Positions 5,174 to 13,030 of a stretch of 13,030 nt of DNA are shown here, piece by piece. Within the stretch, counting starts at the first letter, position 1. Every line of letters begins with the position of its first letter. The position numbers were made by a program, and so were the translations under genes. The notes beneath the pieces are model-generated. The model saw nothing but the letters and a program-made list of their open reading frames with translations. It ran no database searches and was not told the DNA's origin. This stretch comes from Bacteroidales bacterium UBA4353 (GTDB lineage: Bacteria; Bacteroidota; Bacteroidia; Bacteroidales; Paludibacteraceae): the NCBI GenBank assembly GCA_002394025.1, contig DGSV01000030.1, positions 1 to 13,030 on the forward strand, given 5' to 3'.

Positions 5174-8100
5174 TTTGTGCGTGGTATTGTTAACACGCAA
5201 CAGATATACACCTTGTTGCGGCAATTCAATGTTAACTTCCGACTCATTACTCTTATTAAATATCAGTCTGCCTGTAGCGTCATAGAGTCTAATCGTGTCA
5301 TTGGCATTGGCTTTGACGAAGAGAATACCATGATCTATCGTATAATACGTTGTCTGTTGTAAGTCGTCGAGTCCTGTGGGATTTGACGGGGCTGCAGCTT
5401 TGACTCGTGAGAGGCGGAAACGCGATACTATGTCGTCGGTATTATCGGCATAGAAGCTATACGAGCCTCCTGCTGTGACTTCTGTCTCGATATTATTTTG
5501 CAGGTCGGTGATATATAGTGTGCCGTCGTTATTACCAAATGTCAGGGTATAGTTTTGGTCTGCCGTACCTGCCCGGAATCCGAGAGTGGTACCCTCTATG
5601 TCCGGCGTGGCGAGGATTGCCATATCGCCAAAAGATGTCTGTGCGAAGAGTTGCGGAGATGTCATTGCTCCGAGCACCTTTTTGCCGTCAGAGCCGTTGT
5701 CATAGCCTGTCGTGAATTGCTCACCCTCGAAGATATGCAGCACATCGCCGTATCGTTCGCCGCGCACAGTGATGGTGATATGTGTCAACTCGTTCACGCC
5801 AGAAGCTTGCGCAGTATTGCGGCGTGGGGTTCGCAGACTGCCTGTTGAGCTGTGAGAATTGGCGGTGCCGAGGACGTTAGCTTCGTAGTTGAGCTCTATT
5901 TTTGCTCCTGCTCCTGTGGCCTCTACGAAGAATGCCTGTACCGGCGGCAGCACATAGCCCGTGGTGCTCGCCAACAGGGCATTGATGGTGGAGTACTGAC
6001 CGGCGACATCCACGAGGTCACTGGCGGCTGCCTGACCGTCATTCTCCCACTCGCTGAAAGAGCCGGTATTGAAGACATATATCGAAGCGTTGGCGTTAGT
6101 GAAGTTGGTGTTAGTGAATGTTGCTACGTCTATCGGAGCGAGCCATGAGTTGGCGACGAGGTTCCAGTTGTCATTGTCGCTACCCACGTAGGTGAGGTCC
6201 TTGGTAACACCTTCATTGCTGTTGAGTATGCCGTCCCATGTGAAGTCCTTCTCGGCAGCCTGCGTGAGGGCATAGCCTTGGAAAGGTGTCAGCCCGTCAC
6301 CGTTACGGAGATAATCCCATTGCTGCTCTGATGCCGGGTTATGGCTCATGAGCCAAGAGCCGCTGAAAGGCCAGTGCACGTCCGCGAGCGCCGTGAAGGG
6401 CCAACCGATATACTGCCAGCGGTAGTTGCCATCGACAACTTTCGCCACGCTATGGAAATTGACACGTGCGGCGACATTATCACGCGTTGCCGCGGCAATA
6501 CCTCCGGGAACGTTGACTATGAGCTTGTTATGAGTAGTATTGGTCAGCGTACCATGAGCCGTAACAAGACCTGTGGTAGCCACTTCGAGGCTGCCGGTAC
6601 CAATCGTGAGGTTATTGATTTCCACATCGGGAGTGTTGATGGTAGCCGCGGCATTGATAGTGGCGTTATCAACCTCTGACGGCACTACTCCGAAGTTCCA
6701 ACTTGCTGCGGTGTTCCAGTTTCCGTCTGCCTCAAAGATAAATTCCTCCGGCTCCTTATAGAGAACGCAGATACGATAGATAGCGGCTGAACCACTAAAT
6801 GTTATCCAAAGATATTTATCTTTAGGTAAAACACCATGGTTTGCTGCTGTTATCGTCAGTGTTTGGTAAGAACCTTCTTTTACACTATTGAGAGTCAAAG
6901 CAGAAGTGATGTCAGTGTAGGAAGCTTGTTCAGCAGTTTCCGACAGTTGAACTTTGCTTATCGATCTTGGATTAGTATTCCAACCATAAAGCAATATCTT
7001 ACTTATAGGTTTATTTAATTTAATAATAAAGCAGGAATTATTACTATTTATGACTTGTGTGCTTGTACCATTAATACTAGCGTTACTGCATAAAGTAGCA
7101 CCTGTTTGAATAATACCACTGCCATTTACAGCATATAGAGTAAAATCTTCAGCAACATGACTGTATCCAGATGCCCCTTCGAAGGTCTCGCAGAAATCAT
7201 GTAGTTTTACCGTCACGGTGATTTCGTTAGACTTGGCGGCGAAGAGGTCGGTATAAGCCTCAAAATGATATTTCGCAGACTCTTCAGTAGCAGTAATGGT
7301 AAGCGTAAGGTCTGTTTCACCGGCTATTACCACATTGTCCTTATACCATTTGCCTGATGTTATTGACGGGTCTGACACTGTCGCGGTAAATGTCACTGTT
7401 GAGCCCTCTTTGATGTTTTCGTATGCATCTGTAGTGCTGATTGTTGCTGTCGGTGCTGTCTTGTTTTCGCAGTTGGGACGAGAGATGGTGACAGACACCA
7501 AGGTGGGATTCTGGAAATATGTGTCGTCGCGGTAAAGTCCTATGCCATTTATGCCGCTCGGGAAATCTGACGGCAGTGTATAGCTATTGTCTCCCACAGT
7601 ATTAGCCTCGAATGTGGTATAATAAGCATGATTGTCTTTGTCTCCGGTAAAGAGCACCAATTTGCCGGCATAGGTGTCGTCGTCATTGACGGCAGTGGCG
7701 ACGACAGACAGGTTGAAGGTTATCACGTCGCCGGATTTGAGTTCTCCGTTGGCGAGTTTTACGAAATAATAACAACCCTTGGACGATATTTTTGTGCTAC
7801 TGCTTTGCAGCTTACCTTGATACGTGCCGCCGATTGAGCCATCGGCAACACCACTTGTGGTGCCTTTTGCTGCCGTTGCGACAAGGATATCCACCGTGGC
7901 GCATGTTACCGTGATTGTTTTGCTGTAAGAGCATCCGTCGGCGGAGAACTGCACGGTAACATCACCCAGAGCTACACCCGTGAGTGTGACCGTTTCGCCC
8001 GCTGTGGCGGATAGTGTGGCATATTGGCTGCCGGCTGTTATGGCCCATGTGCCGGACTTGCTGCCTGTGAGCGTTATCGGGCTACCCAGCTGCACGGTGT

Positions 8101-11100
8101 TGGCACTGGTGAAGTTGACATTGACGGGCGTTATAGTGATGTTACCGCTCTTGACACGATATAGGTCGGTATATGCTACGCAATAATATGTAGTAGCTTC
8201 CGTAGGTGCTACCACGAGTGCCTTGGCGGAGCCTGTGAGTTTGGTATTGTCGGCTGTGTACCACTCATAGCTTGTTATGTCAGCCTCGGCGGCAGAGGTT
8301 GCCGTGATGGTAACATCTGTTCCGGGGCATGGCACTGTGCCGCCGTCGCTCAGGGTAACGCTCGGCGCTGTTTTGTCGTCGCAGTTGGGGCGAGAGATGG
8401 TGATGCCGTTGACGTAGGGGTTGGCGTTGTAGGTATTACCTTCTGCGTCAGTGCTGCGGTAGAGACCGATGCCCGTTATGCCAGTGGGGAAGTCAGACGG
8501 CAGGGTATAAGCAGTAACGCCGGTGCCGGGCGTGCTGACGGTGGCATAGAAGGTGTGGGAATCCTTGTCACCGGTGAAAAGTTGTACAACAGCTTCATTA
8601 TCCTGCGTATCAGACAGTTGGGCAAGGTCTATCTTAATCACATCACCGGACTTTAACTCACCATTGGCGAGTTTGAGGAAAGTGTAGCGGCCTTTGTCCA
8701 TTTTCTTGCCAGTTGCCAGATAATACTGCCCTGAACCTCCTATCGTGCCCGTAGCCACGAGGGCATTATTTGTCCCTTCTTCAAAAGTGCCGCTGACGAT
8801 ATCCACCGTGGCGCAGATTTTCTGCCATTGCGCCGTGAGCGTGATGTCGCCGGTGATGTTTTGCAGCGTGGCGCCGTCGTCTATGAGCGTGCCGGCGGAA
8901 ACAGAAGCACCGCCTATGGTAACAGCGACGTTGGCTGACCAGCCCGAGAAGGTAAAACCGTCCTTGGCGAAAGCGTTGGCGGTGAGTGTGAGGCTCTTGC
9001 CGCACATCACGTCCTCAGCCGTCATAGTGCCCGAGGTCTCGTCATTGCCGTCATAGGTTACGGAATATGACGTGAAGTCGTTCCAGCTGTCAGCGCCGTA
9101 GTATTGTCCGCCGTTTTCTGCAGCCACGATAATATCGCTGCTTTGAGCGGAGGCGTCAGAGTTGCGGAATATGACACGGTCATAACCTGACATCTTGGGC
9201 ATATACCAATACGTGGCGCCGCATATCGTCGTAGAAGACATGGCGGGACTATCATTCCAATCTACAAAATTACCGTCTCCGTCTTTCCACCAATGAGCTT
9301 TTACTTCTGTCCATCCGTTGGGATTACTATAATAGACATATCCGGCATCGGGGTGCTCAACATCAGGATATTCGACACTGACAGTAACATATTGTCCTCC
9401 GGTATCGAAAGCGTGCTCGACATCGATGGTGAATGTATAGTCTCCTTCAGGACCCGTGAATAGCCTCATATTTCCGCCATCGGTTCCGAAGTTCCAGTTG
9501 CTGAAACCATATAGCGTGTACCAACCGTCCCATGCGGGGTCGCTGCCGCCATTGCCATACCAATGTCCGTAGTTGCTGTTGACCTTGAATTTGTATAGTT
9601 TGCCGGCTTGCAGGTGCACCGTGGCGGTGCCTGATGTGCCTGCGGTGAACACGATGTCGTTGGCTGTCCATGCCTCAGAATCATAACCACCGTTGAGCGA
9701 GAAGACGTGAACTCCGTAAAGGTCGGACGTTTTGGAACATCCCTCGCCAGTCGTTACCACGCAGCGGTATGAGCCGCTGTCGCCGTAGCCGCAGTTGGTC
9801 TTGCTATAAGTGGCAGACGTGGCACCGGCGATGTTTTCCCACACATCGGTCGAGGTTTCTTTCTGCCACTGATACTTTGGCGTTCCTGTGTGTCCTGACG
9901 GCGTTGCCGTGAGCGACAACGTCTGTCCGCCGAGGTACCAGTAGCTGCCGGAGATCACCACCGACGTCGGAGCGGCACACACCAAAGCATTGAAAGTGTT
10001 AGCTCCGGAAACGGCAGTTTGAGCGGAACATGACAGACTCTTGACAACGCAGTAAAAGAAATACATACCCACGTCCGTTGTCGGCGCATATGTGCCATCA
10101 TTGGCTATGGTGATGGAGTTGGTGGTTGTCGTAGCAATTTTATGATATTCGGTAGTGGTGTTACCCATATAGTACCACCACTCATATTTCAGTTCGTTGG
10201 CGTCATTGGCTGTCGCATTGACAGACAAGGTAAACGAATTGCCATAATCCACTATGCCATCATGCCCCGTAAAGGAATTGATAGTAGGAGCCGTGCAAGG
10301 CAGAGCTTCAAGCACTAACTGAAGGTCGGCAATATACCAGTCTCCTTCAAAACCACCGCAGAGATAGTAATCTCCTGACGGCAAGTCACATACATAGTCA
10401 CGAGCAGTTATTTTATTAGCTGACACGGACAAAAGAGTTTCGATTACATCAGTTGCGCTGGCACTTGTCACAAGACTGCTCGCTAAACATATTGTTCTGT
10501 TACCACTTCCTGAACCGGCAATAGACACTTTTACGAGTTTGTAACCTTCAGGAACAGTAAATTTCAAAGATCTGTTAATATCTGTAGCTCCGTTTGTTTT
10601 GCTAACTTTTATTGCTTTTTCATAGTCACGAGAATTAGCATTATTAGTATAAGCGCTGACATCTATCATTGTCGCTTCGGTAGTAATTTCATAACTTACC
10701 GTAGCGCCGCTATATGTCACCTCACCGGTATTGAAACTTGTGTCGAACGTTCCGTCGAATATCACCCAGCCTTTGGCACGACCTTTTGCAACAGTGATTA
10801 TGCCGGAAAGGTTGGATTCCGTAGTGGTGCTGCAGCCCGATTCCGTTACCACGCACCAATAGAAGTGGGTATGAGCATAATCCGTTGTGGGATGATAAGT
10901 AGCCAAATTATTGGTACCTTCAGCCTCCATAACATTGGCGCCCAACTTACTACCCTCGGTATTCTGATACCACTTATAAGACAGCGTACCACCATTTTGC
11001 GGTGATGCTGTCACGCTCATTTCCACAGGGTCGTCAAACATCTTCAGTCCTGCATTTCCAGGCAGGTTTTGCGCAGTAATAACAGGTCCATCGCAAGGTG

Positions 11101-12805
11101 CTCCCCATTGTGCGTAGAGTGTTACGTCTTCATCGCCCATTGTCAGTTTATCGCCGGCAGCATAGGAATCGCCTGTGCCATCAGCCTTGGTATTCCAACC
11201 GGCAAACACCAGCCCTGTCTTTTCAAGATTTCCTGTATTGCCGAGTACAGTTGCTTCGTCGCCAGGATAATACTTAGTGTTTTCTGTAGGCACAGTACCG
11301 GTAGCGCCATTGGCATCATACGTTACAGAATATTTTTCAGCTGAACAAACCTTGAGATACCAAATATTGCGATTACCATTATTTTGTGTAGTTGCAGTAG
11401 TTGCAAAATCACTAAAATTTCGGGCAATGGCGAAAGATTTCGCTCCATCTGGTGCATTAATTGAGACTATTGATTTATTCGCTCCATTTTCTATAGCATC
11501 ACCGGCAAATAACTGATCTGTAACGCTTGTGAAGTTTATTATTTTATCAGCACTGAATGTTGGAGTGCTTGCGAAAGCTACAAAGAAACGCGTTTTTCCA
11601 CTTGACGTTGTTGTAATTCCGACCTCTAAAGAAGCTATGTTTTTCCCATTCAGTGACCCTAATATATTCTTCCCGCTGCCACCCGACTGTAACACATTCT
11701 GCGAACCACTTCCTGAATACACAGTGGCAGTGGTTGCAGAAGCTCCGGAATTTGATACAATAAAATCATTATAAATAGTAACACTATTTCCATTAGCAGG
11801 TGCAGTAGTTTGTGAAGTTCCAACTCCCCACTCGTAAGCGCATGATCCATCGGGGATATCTGCCTCATTTACGGTATAAGTACCAACATTGAGGCGAGCT
11901 TCATTTGTGCAGCCGGCTTCTTTCACGATACATATATAGTGGCGCACAGAGGCAGTTGTTACATCAGGGGTGAAAGAATTTGTTGTGGCGTCCGTGCCCA
12001 CAGCTTTTATCTTTGTCGCTTCAGTACCGTGTTCAGCATCGCCGTCAACCCATTGGTACCATTGATATGACAGCTCTCCTCCGTTAACAGCTGTTGCGGA
12101 GAATGTCAGCGGCGACGGCGTAGACCACTGGTCAACAGTATATGCCCCTAGTGCTGCAGGAATCAGCGTAGCCGCCGCACCACATTCAACAGCGGAAGTT
12201 GTAGCCTTCAATTCAACTTTCACTCCCCAGATTCTAATGGTTTGGTCAGAATAGTTTGGAACTACTTCATCACCTACTGTTATTTTACCATCTTTTGTTC
12301 CTTTATAGATTCTAACTATAGACAAATCTTCTGCACTAACATCATATTCAAACCACTGAGCAGAAGCATATGAATTTGAAGAGATGGTAATGTCTTTAGT
12401 ACAATCATAGTAGTCCGCCGATGTTGTTCCTTCAATTTCAGTTTCCCACCCCAATAAAGCAGGTTTCAGTCGTTTGTTACTTCCATTCCCAGACATCAAA
12501 AATGCTACTTTACTAATCTTTGACGACCCAGCATTTACTTCAAAATAATTTTGGTTTGTATTGTTAGTCGCACTGCCTAACTGATAAGTTCCACTTGAAA
12601 AACTTACACTAGAAGCAAAACTAACAGAAGTTGTCCCTATTGTTACAGGTGATGTAACAGAACTAGCTTGTGATGTGCCACCAAAAAGTGCAGTATAATC
12701 AGCCAAAGCGGTGGTTGAGCATAGGATTAGGCAAATTAATGTAATAGGTAGCCGCAAGGACATGCGTAATGACCTTGTAAACAAAAAGGTAAGGATATTT
12801 TTCAT
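5162..12805 (-). CDS. Giant modular T9SS-exported surface protein (2547 residues)
   Basis: Residues 1-36 are a signal peptide (cut near ALA|DYT; a second start at Met15 gives a more usual length). In order: beta-sandwich-like domain 37-199; Ig-like 206-315; beta-sandwich 322-488; Listeria-Bacteroides repeat 491-567; Ig-like 571-672; beta-sandwich 679-833; Ig-like 837-942 and 943-1035; beta domain 1036-1146 (YKFKVNSNYGHWYGNGG); CBM26-like 1150-1230; second Listeria-Bacteroides repeat 1247-1327; duplicated unit 1331-1475; Ig-like about 1477-1634; second copy 1635-1779; Ig-like 1780-1867; beta-sandwich 1871-2018; a NWNTAASWNFGVVP domain 2020-2098; a large region 2110-2310; a pre-tail beta domain 2330-2467; T9SS sorting domain 2477-2547 ending KIVK. 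It should be exported by Sec and T9SS. Its modules suggest binding to glycans or other surfaces; no catalytic motif was seen. A full -33/-7 promoter lies upstream. The frame is open throughout. Confidence 0.95.
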   Translation of the reverse strand: MKNILTFLFTRSLRMSLRLPITLICLILCSTTALADYTALFGGTSQASSVTSPVTIGTTSVSFASSVSFSSGTYQLGSATNNTNQNYFEVNAGSSKISKVAFLMSGNGSNKRLKPALLGWETEIEGTTSADYYDCTKDITISSNSYASAQWFEYDVSAEDLSIVRIYKGTKDGKITVGDEVVPNYSDQTIRIWGVKVELKATTSAVECGAAATLIPAALGAYTVDQWSTPSPLTFSATAVNGGELSYQWYQWVDGDAEHGTEATKIKAVGTDATTNSFTPDVTTASVRHYICIVKEAGCTNEARLNVGTYTVNEADIPDGSCAYEWGVGTSQTTAPANGNSVTIYNDFIVSNSGASATTATVYSGSGSQNVLQSGGSGKNILGSLNGKNIASLEVGITTTSSGKTRFFVAFASTPTFSADKIINFTSVTDQLFAGDAIENGANKSIVSINAPDGAKSFAIARNFSDFATTATTQNNGNRNIWYLKVCSAEKYSVTYDANGATGTVPTENTKYYPGDEATVLGNTGNLEKTGLVFAGWNTKADGTGDSYAAGDKLTMGDEDVTLYAQWGAPCDGPVITAQNLPGNAGLKMFDDPVEMSVTASPQNGGTLSYKWYQNTEGSKLGANVMEAEGTNNLATYHPTTDYAHTHFYWCVVTESGCSTTTESNLSGIITVAKGRAKGWVIFDGTFDTSFNTGEVTYSGATVSYEITTEATMIDVSAYTNNANSRDYEKAIKVSKTNGATDINRSLKFTVPEGYKLVKVSIAGSGSGNRTICLASSLVTSASATDVIETLLSVSANKITARDYVCDLPSGDYYLCGGFEGDWYIADLQLVLEALPCTAPTINSFTGHDGIVDYGNSFTLSVNATANDANELKYEWWYYMGNTTTEYHKIATTTTNSITIANDGTYAPTTDVGMYFFYCVVKSLSCSAQTAVSGANTFNALVCAAPTSVVISGSYWYLGGQTLSLTATPSGHTGTPKYQWQKETSTDVWENIAGATSATYSKTNCGYGDSGSYRCVVTTGEGCSKTSDLYGVHVFSLNGGYDSEAWTANDIVFTAGTSGTATVHLQAGKLYKFKVNSNYGHWYGNGGSDPAWDGWYTLYGFSNWNFGTDGGNMRLFTGPEGDYTFTIDVEHAFDTGGQYVTVSVEYPDVEHPDAGYVYYSNPNGWTEVKAHWWKDGDGNFVDWNDSPAMSSTTICGATYWYMPKMSGYDRVIFRNSDASAQSSDIIVAAENGGQYYGADSWNDFTSYSVTYDGNDETSGTMTAEDVMCGKSLTLTANAFAKDGFTFSGWSANVAVTIGGASVSAGTLIDDGATLQNITGDITLTAQWQKICATVDIVSGTFEEGTNNALVATGTIGGSGQYYLATGKKMDKGRYTFLKLANGELKSGDVIKIDLAQLSDTQDNEAVVQLFTGDKDSHTFYATVSTPGTGVTAYTLPSDFPTGITGIGLYRSTDAEGNTYNANPYVNGITISRPNCDDKTAPSVTLSDGGTVPCPGTDVTITATSAAEADITSYEWYTADNTKLTGSAKALVVAPTEATTYYCVAYTDLYRVKSGNITITPVNVNFTSANTVQLGSPITLTGSKSGTWAITAGSQYATLSATAGETVTLTGVALGDVTVQFSADGCSYSKTITVTCATVDILVATAAKGTTSGVADGSIGGTYQGKLQSSSTKISSKGCYYFVKLANGELKSGDVITFNLSVVATAVNDDDTYAGKLVLFTGDKDNHAYYTTFEANTVGDNSYTLPSDFPSGINGIGLYRDDTYFQNPTLVSVTISRPNCENKTAPTATISTTDAYENIKEGSTVTFTATVSDPSITSGKWYKDNVVIAGETDLTLTITATEESAKYHFEAYTDLFAAKSNEITVTVKLHDFCETFEGASGYSHVAEDFTLYAVNGSGIIQTGATLCSNASINGTSTQVINSNNSCFIIKLNKPISKILLYGWNTNPRSISKVQLSETAEQASYTDITSALTLNSVKEGSYQTLTITAANHGVLPKDKYLWITFSGSAAIYRICVLYKEPEEFIFEADGNWNTAASWNFGVVPSEVDNATINAAATINTPDVEINNLTIGTGSLEVATTGLVTAHGTLTNTTHNKLIVNVPGGIAAATRDNVAARVNFHSVAKVVDGNYRWQYIGWPFTALADVHWPFSGSWLMSHNPASEQQWDYLRNGDGLTPFQGYALTQAAEKDFTWDGILNSNEGVTKDLTYVGSDNDNWNLVANSWLAPIDVATFTNTNFTNANASIYVFNTGSFSEWENDGQAAASDLVDVAGQYSTINALLASTTGYVLPPVQAFFVEATGAGAKIELNYEANVLGTANSHSSTGSLRTPRRNTAQASGVNELTHITITVRGERYGDVLHIFEGEQFTTGYDNGSDGKKVLGAMTSPQLFAQTSFGDMAILATPDIEGTTLGFRAGTADQNYTLTFGNNDGTLYITDLQNNIETEVTAGGSYSFYADNTDDIVSRFRLSRVKAAAPSNPTGLDDLQQTTYYTIDHGILFVKANANDTIRLYDATGRLIFNKSNESEVNIELPQQGVYLLRVNNTTHKIVK
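5165..5377 (-). other. T9SS type A C-terminal sorting domain
   Basis: Residues 2477-2547 run from TGLDD through IRLYDATGRLIF and VNIELPQQGVYLLRV to KIVK. This is the pattern of the Por secretion tail: a strand with LYDxxGRxI, then the G(V/I)YLLRV strand, then a short basic end. It marks the protein for outer-membrane passage by T9SS, after which the tail is usually removed and the protein anchored or released. Confidence 0.9.
7469..7903 (-). repeat. Internal module duplication, copy 2 (residues 1635-1779)
   Basis: This module begins CATVDI and ends SRPNC, with shared internal segments KLANGELKSGDVI, LFTGDKD, YTLPSDFP and GIGLYR. It is 304 residues (912 bases) after copy 1. The DNA also matches: a 22-base word at 7470-7491 recurs at 8382-8403 with one difference. 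Confidence 0.9.
8381..8815 (-). repeat. Internal module duplication, copy 1 (residues 1331-1475)
   Basis: This is the partner of 7469-7903, with the same CATVDI start and SRPNC end. The Ig-like stretch after each copy begins with (D/N)KTAP and includes the shared segment AYTDL, so the duplicated block probably included part of that stretch too. Confidence 0.9.
8825..9067 (-). other. Listeria-Bacteroides (InlB B-type) repeat 2
   Basis: Residues 1247-1327 start YSVTYDGN, contain GFTFSGWS and end ITLTAQW, the hallmark pattern of the ubiquitin-like beta-grasp repeat found in internalin B and many Bacteroidales surface proteins. An insertion in the middle (VAVTIGGASVSAGTLID) replaces the usual N-x-A-DG region. 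Confidence 0.8.
9116..9358 (-). other. CBM26-like starch-binding module
   Basis: Residues about 1150-1230 read GYVYYSNPNGWTEVKAHWW, then WNDSPAMS, YWYMPKMSGYDRVIFRNSD and QSSDIIV. The order YY-N-x-W, a Trp-rich strand, W-x-x-x-x-M, then VIF-N and a Q-x-x-D strand matches family 25/26 carbohydrate-binding modules of starch-degrading enzymes. No amylase domain is attached, so the role would be glycan binding. The assignment is from pattern only. Confidence 0.6.
11105..11335 (-). other. Listeria-Bacteroides (InlB B-type) repeat 1
   Basis: Residues 491-567 show the full family pattern: YSVTYDANGATGTVP, PGDEATVLGN, LVFAGWNTKADGTG, YAAGDKLTM and VTLYAQW. It lies between a beta-sandwich-like domain and an Ig-like module and probably acts as a rigid spacer or contact domain. 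Confidence 0.9.
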
Positions 12806-12858
12806 AATTACGTGTTTTTACAAAAGAGCTTAGAAAATAAATTTTCACGGTATTACTG

Positions 12859-12889
12859 CAAATTTAGTGAAAATAAATCACATGGCAAA
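12859..12889 (-). promoter_or_regulatory. Full -33/-7 promoter of the giant gene
   Basis: On the minus strand TTTG (12889-12886) is followed after exactly 19 bases by TAAATTTG (12866-12859), the best match in the window to the Bacteroidota primary promoter. Transcription would start near 12852, leaving a leader of about 46 bases before the ATG. The 15-nt repeat array lies directly upstream. Confidence 0.75.
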
Positions 12890-12926
12890 ATAGTAAATTG
12901 TCAAATTTGCTAAATGACAAAATAAA

Positions 12927-12971
12927 TTGTCAAATAGTAAATGAGTAAATAGTAAATGAGTAAATAGTAAA
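12927..12971. repeat. 15-nt tandem repeat, right copy (three units)
   Basis: TTGTCAAATAGTAAA (12927-12941) is followed by two identical variant units TGAGTAAATAGTAAA (12942-12956, 12957-12971). A degenerate TTGTCAAAT lies earlier at 12898-12906. As at the left edge, the array runs directly into TGG and then a G+C-rich hairpin element. It sits upstream of the giant gene's promoter. Confidence 0.9.
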
Positions 12972-12977
12972 TGGTTG

Positions 12978-13026
12978 TTACCCCTCCGCCCTTCGGGCAC
13001 CTCCCCTTCCTTCGGCAGGGGAGGAG
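12978..13026. repeat. G+C-rich double-hairpin element, right copy
   Basis: The element has GCCC-TTC-GGGC followed by a long stem with CCTCCCC and GGGGAGG arms. The loop of the second hairpin is closed as C-TTCG-G, where the copy at 251-298 has AAA. Stem arms are kept while loops differ, which argues that the fold matters. Confidence 0.8.
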
Positions 13027-13030
13027 TGGC

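Noticed and set aside
8745..9056. Open frames on + within the giant gene (e.g. 103 residues here)
   Set aside because: These are antisense shadows in a Thr/Ser/Ala-rich repetitive coding region, with no supporting motif or promoter.
11..13026. Composite transposon or integrated element bounded by the edge repeats
   Set aside because: No transposase, integrase or target-site duplication is visible; the repeats may simply be dispersed intergenic elements.

Overview
The window looks like a member of the Bacteroidales (phylum Bacteroidota). The evidence is a giant secreted protein ending in a type IX secretion (T9SS) sorting domain, several copies of the Bacteroidota -7 promoter box TAnnTTTG, weak or absent Shine-Dalgarno sites, a GldA-like ATPase and a TPR/PD40 protein of the PorE type. 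The genus cannot be fixed from the sequence; a gut lineage such as Muribaculaceae would fit.

Layout, left to right. 1-423 holds no gene. It is a patchwork of short repeats: a 15-nt tandem repeat, G+C-rich hairpin elements, a 17-nt duplication and 9-nt arrays dense in CTAG. 424-1098 (-) is a GldA-type ABC ATPase that seems to have lost its C-terminal domain where the 9-nt array begins. 1249-1422 (+) is a 57-residue two-helix membrane microprotein, the only gene on the + strand. 1419-2771 (-) is a secreted TPR/PD40/coiled-coil protein, translationally coupled by ATGA to 2768-4327 (-), a HerA/YjgR-like (DUF853) ATPase. 4314-4548 (-) is a broken MNT-type nucleotidyltransferase. 4572-5105 (-) is a small exported protein with a Gly/Pro-rich motif, one membrane helix and a basic end. 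5162-12805 (-) encodes a 2547-residue modular surface protein and takes up about 60% of the window. 12806-13030 holds its promoter, another 15-nt array and another hairpin element.

How the genes may work together. The giant protein should pass the Sec system, cross the outer membrane through T9SS and be displayed or released. Its Ig-like modules, Listeria-Bacteroides repeats and starch-binding-like (CBM26-like) module suggest binding or adhesion to glycans. The small tailed protein 56 nt downstream may be its partner, but this rests on position only. The ATPase and TPR/PD40 genes form a coupled pair.

The most unusual points are: the composite repeat present at both ends of the window; its 15-nt unit, which resembles the last codons of the T9SS tail and forms a hairpin over the giant gene's stop; the mosaic, internally duplicated giant protein; the AT-tract frameshift plus deletion in the nucleotidyltransferase; and a promoter box that contains the upstream gene's stop codon.
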